A stretch of DNA of 6,651 bases from assembly GCA_903928045.1 (NCBI GenBank), contig CAIYPH010000615.1:1-6651 (forward strand), given 5' to 3'. This DNA is from an uncultured Rhodospirillales bacterium (GTDB lineage: Bacteria > Pseudomonadota > Alphaproteobacteria > Acetobacterales > Acetobacteraceae). Numbering within the stretch: the first letter of the stretch is position 1; each line of letters starts with the position of its first letter. A model generated the notes under the pieces. It worked only from the letters and a program-made list of their open reading frames with translations. It did not search any database and had not been told where the DNA came from. This document shows positions 4,820 to 6,651 of this stretch, piece by piece. The translations under genes and the position numbers were made by a program.

Positions 4820-6651
4820 ATGGCGTGGGGTGCGCAAACAGGCTCGGCGGCTGAAGGCGGGTTCGTCTCGGCGGATCTGCGCGCCTCTTTCGCACGCCGC
4901 ATGGCCGAAATCGGCGCATTCCTGCTGGCGGTGCTCGGCGTCGCGCTGCTCGCCGCGCTGATCAGCTACGACCCCGCCGACCCCTCGCTCAACACCGCGA
5001 CCGCGCGGGTCGCGCATAATTTCGTCCGCCTGCCCGGCGCCATCGCCGCCGACCTCATGCTGCAAGGCTTCGGCCTCGCCGGTGCCCTGCCCGGGGTGGC
5101 GTTCCTCGCCTGGTCCTGGCGCATCGGCTCGCATCGCGGCCTCGGCAGCCTGCCGCTGCGTATCGCCTTCCTGCTGCTGGCCTTGCCGGTGCTGGCCGGC
5201 ACGCTGGCGGGAATCCCCGGCCCCTCCGGCCTGCCGCTGAGCGGGCCCGCCGGCTCCGGCCTGGGTGGCGCCGCGGGCCAGTTGGTCGGTGGCGCGATGC
5301 TGAATACCGGGCGGGACCTGTTCGGCCCCTTCGGCGGGCTGGGCCTGTGGTGCCTCGGCGCGATACTGACCTTCCTGCTGACGCTGCTCTCGCTCGGCCT
5401 CACCGCCACCGAATGGCGCGCCGCCGGGGTCGCCGCCAAGGCGGGCGCCGTGCATGGCCGTAGCGCCGCCTCGCTCTCCGCGCGCGTGGGCCTCCGCCTC
5501 GGGCGCTTCGGCGTCGCGCTGCTGCACCGCATCAACGGAACGCCGCTCCCCGAAGCCGAGCCGGCAACCCCGCCGCCGCCCGCGGTGACCGGGACGCGCA
5601 CGCCGATCCGCCATGAGCCGGTACTGATCGACCCGCCCCGGCCCAAGCCCGAACCGCCGAAACCGCCGACCCCACCGACCCCGCCGCGCGGGGACGGCAA
5701 GAAGACCCCGCCCGGCCAGCTCGCTCTGCCGATCGAGCAGACCTGGAACTTCCCGCCGCTCGACCTGCTGACCACCCCCCCGAGCCGCGCCGCGATCGGC
5801 GCGCCCTCGACCGAGGTGCTCGACGCCACCGCCCGCATGCTGGAGACCGTGCTGCACGACTACGGGGTGGAGGGCGAAATCGTCGCCTATCTCGCGGGCC
5901 CCGTGGTGACGCTGTTCGAACTTGTGCCCGCGCCGGGCATCCGCTCCGCCCGGGTGATCGGGCTGGCTGACGACGTCGCCCGCACGCTCGCCGTCACCGC
6001 CGTGCGCATCGCCACCGTGCCGGGCCGCAACGTGATCGGCATCGAGGTGCCCAACCGCACCCGCGAGACGGTGTATTTCACCGAGTTGCTGCAATCCGCT
6101 GAATGGGTCGACACCCCCTTCCGCCTGCCGCTGGCGCTCGGCAAGGATATCGCCGGCAAATCGATCATCGCCGATCTCGCCCGCATGCCGCATCTGCTGG
6201 TGGCCGGCACCACCGGCTCCGGCAAGTCGGTCGGGATCAACGCGATGATCCTCTCGCTGCTCTACAAGCTCTCGCCCGATCAGTGCCGCCTGATCCTGAT
6301 CGACCCGAAAATGCTCGAACTCTCGGTCTACGAGGGCATCCCGCATCTGCTCGCCCCGGTGGTGACCGAGCCAGCCAAGGCGGTGGTGGCGCTGAAATGG
6401 ACGGTGCGCGAGATGGAGCGCCGCTACCGCGCCATGAGCCAGCTCGGCGTGCGCAACATCGCCGGCTATAACGACCGCGTCGGCCAGGCCCGCGGACGGG
6501 GCGAGATCGTCACCCGCAAGGTGCAAACAGGCTTCGACAGCGAAACCGGCAAGCCCGTCTTCGAGGAACAGCCGCTGGCGCTTGAGCCGCTGCCCCTCAT
6601 CGTGGTGTTCATCGACGAAATGGCCGACCTCATGATGGTCGCCGGCAAGGA
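4820..6651 (+). CDS. ftsK: FtsK/SpoIIIE DNA translocase, N-terminal part (runs off the window)
   Basis: First 610 codons of the septal DNA translocase that pumps chromosome termini through the closing division site. Visible: a short cytoplasmic N-terminus, four predicted membrane segments (about 28-50, 74-100, 112-132, 168-195), a short proline-rich linker (about 248-298), the alpha domain with HDYGVEGEIV (346-355), and the RecA-like motor. Walker A is GTTGSGKS (463-470) and Walker B is LIVVFIDE (593-600), with the family blocks LGKDIAGKSIIADLARMPHLL (440-460) and LILIDPKMLELS (491-502) between. The region after NIAGYN carries the VQTGFDSETG insert common in alphaproteobacteria. ATG 4820 is the first start after an in-frame TAG at 4775-4777 and has GGAG (4811-4814) 5 nt upstream, so the start is secure. 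The rest of the motor and the DNA-reading gamma domain lie beyond the right edge. The linker is much shorter than in E. coli FtsK. Confidence 0.96.
   Translation, partial: MAWGAQTGSAAEGGFVSADLRASFARRMAEIGAFLLAVLGVALLAALISYDPADPSLNTATARVAHNFVRLPGAIAADLMLQGFGLAGALPGVAFLAWSWRIGSHRGLGSLPLRIAFLLLALPVLAGTLAGIPGPSGLPLSGPAGSGLGGAAGQLVGGAMLNTGRDLFGPFGGLGLWCLGAILTFLLTLLSLGLTATEWRAAGVAAKAGAVHGRSAASLSARVGLRLGRFGVALLHRINGTPLPEAEPATPPPPAVTGTRTPIRHEPVLIDPPRPKPEPPKPPTPPTPPRGDGKKTPPGQLALPIEQTWNFPPLDLLTTPPSRAAIGAPSTEVLDATARMLETVLHDYGVEGEIVAYLAGPVVTLFELVPAPGIRSARVIGLADDVARTLAVTAVRIATVPGRNVIGIEVPNRTRETVYFTELLQSAEWVDTPFRLPLALGKDIAGKSIIADLARMPHLLVAGTTGSGKSVGINAMILSLLYKLSPDQCRLILIDPKMLELSVYEGIPHLLAPVVTEPAKAVVALKWTVREMERRYRAMSQLGVRNIAGYNDRVGQARGRGEIVTRKVQTGFDSETGKPVFEEQPLALEPLPLIVVFIDEMADLMMVAGK

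Noticed and set aside
4793..6526. 577-aa minus-strand open frame opposite ftsK
   Set aside because: His/Arg/Gly/Gln-rich low-complexity translation with no recognisable domain. It is the antisense shadow of a securely identified ftsK in G+C-rich DNA.

Overview
The window is a G+C-rich (about two thirds G+C by eye), densely coding bacterial segment with strong G/C third-position bias. It most likely comes from an alphaproteobacterium. The best evidence is the FtsK fragment at the right edge, whose stretch between the NIAGYN and Walker B motifs (QTGFDSETG..., then MADLMMVAGK) is typical of alphaproteobacterial FtsK. A Rhodospirillales/Acetobacteraceae-type host is possible, but I cannot fix the genus.

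Layout. Positions 1-169 hold no convincing gene. From 3637 down to 170 lies a tightly packed minus-strand operon, in transcription order: a glucarate dehydratase-family enzyme (gudD, 3637-2378), the two subunits of a 3-oxoadipate-type CoA-transferase (pcaI 2322-1657, pcaJ 1648-965) and a PcaD-like alpha/beta-hydrolase (961-170). The gaps are 55, 8 and 3 nt. Divergent from gudD, across a 70-nt gap, is a cytoplasmic seven-bladed beta-propeller lactonase/cycloisomerase-2 family gene (3708-4733). After an 86-nt gap, ftsK (4820 to beyond the right edge) encodes the chromosome-segregation DNA translocase. It is a core gene that probably marks the edge of the catabolic block.

How the genes may work together. 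The propeller lactonase could open an aldarolactone to an aldarate, which GudD dehydrates to a deoxy-keto-aldarate (C6 dicarboxylate). The CoA-transferase pair belongs to the family that activates the C6 dicarboxylate 3-oxoadipate with succinyl-CoA. Joining sugar-acid and beta-ketoadipate-type enzymes in one operon is the main biological puzzle here. No thiolase, 5-dehydro-4-deoxyglucarate dehydratase, transporter or regulator is visible, so any pathway is incomplete within the window.

The most striking local observation is that the PcaD-like hydrolase has alanine (Ala95) where the nucleophilic serine of the G-x-S-x-G elbow should be, while the acid (Asp213) and histidine (His240) positions are kept. 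It may be a non-hydrolytic or repurposed member of the fold. I found no CRISPR array, tRNA, rRNA or insertion sequence.
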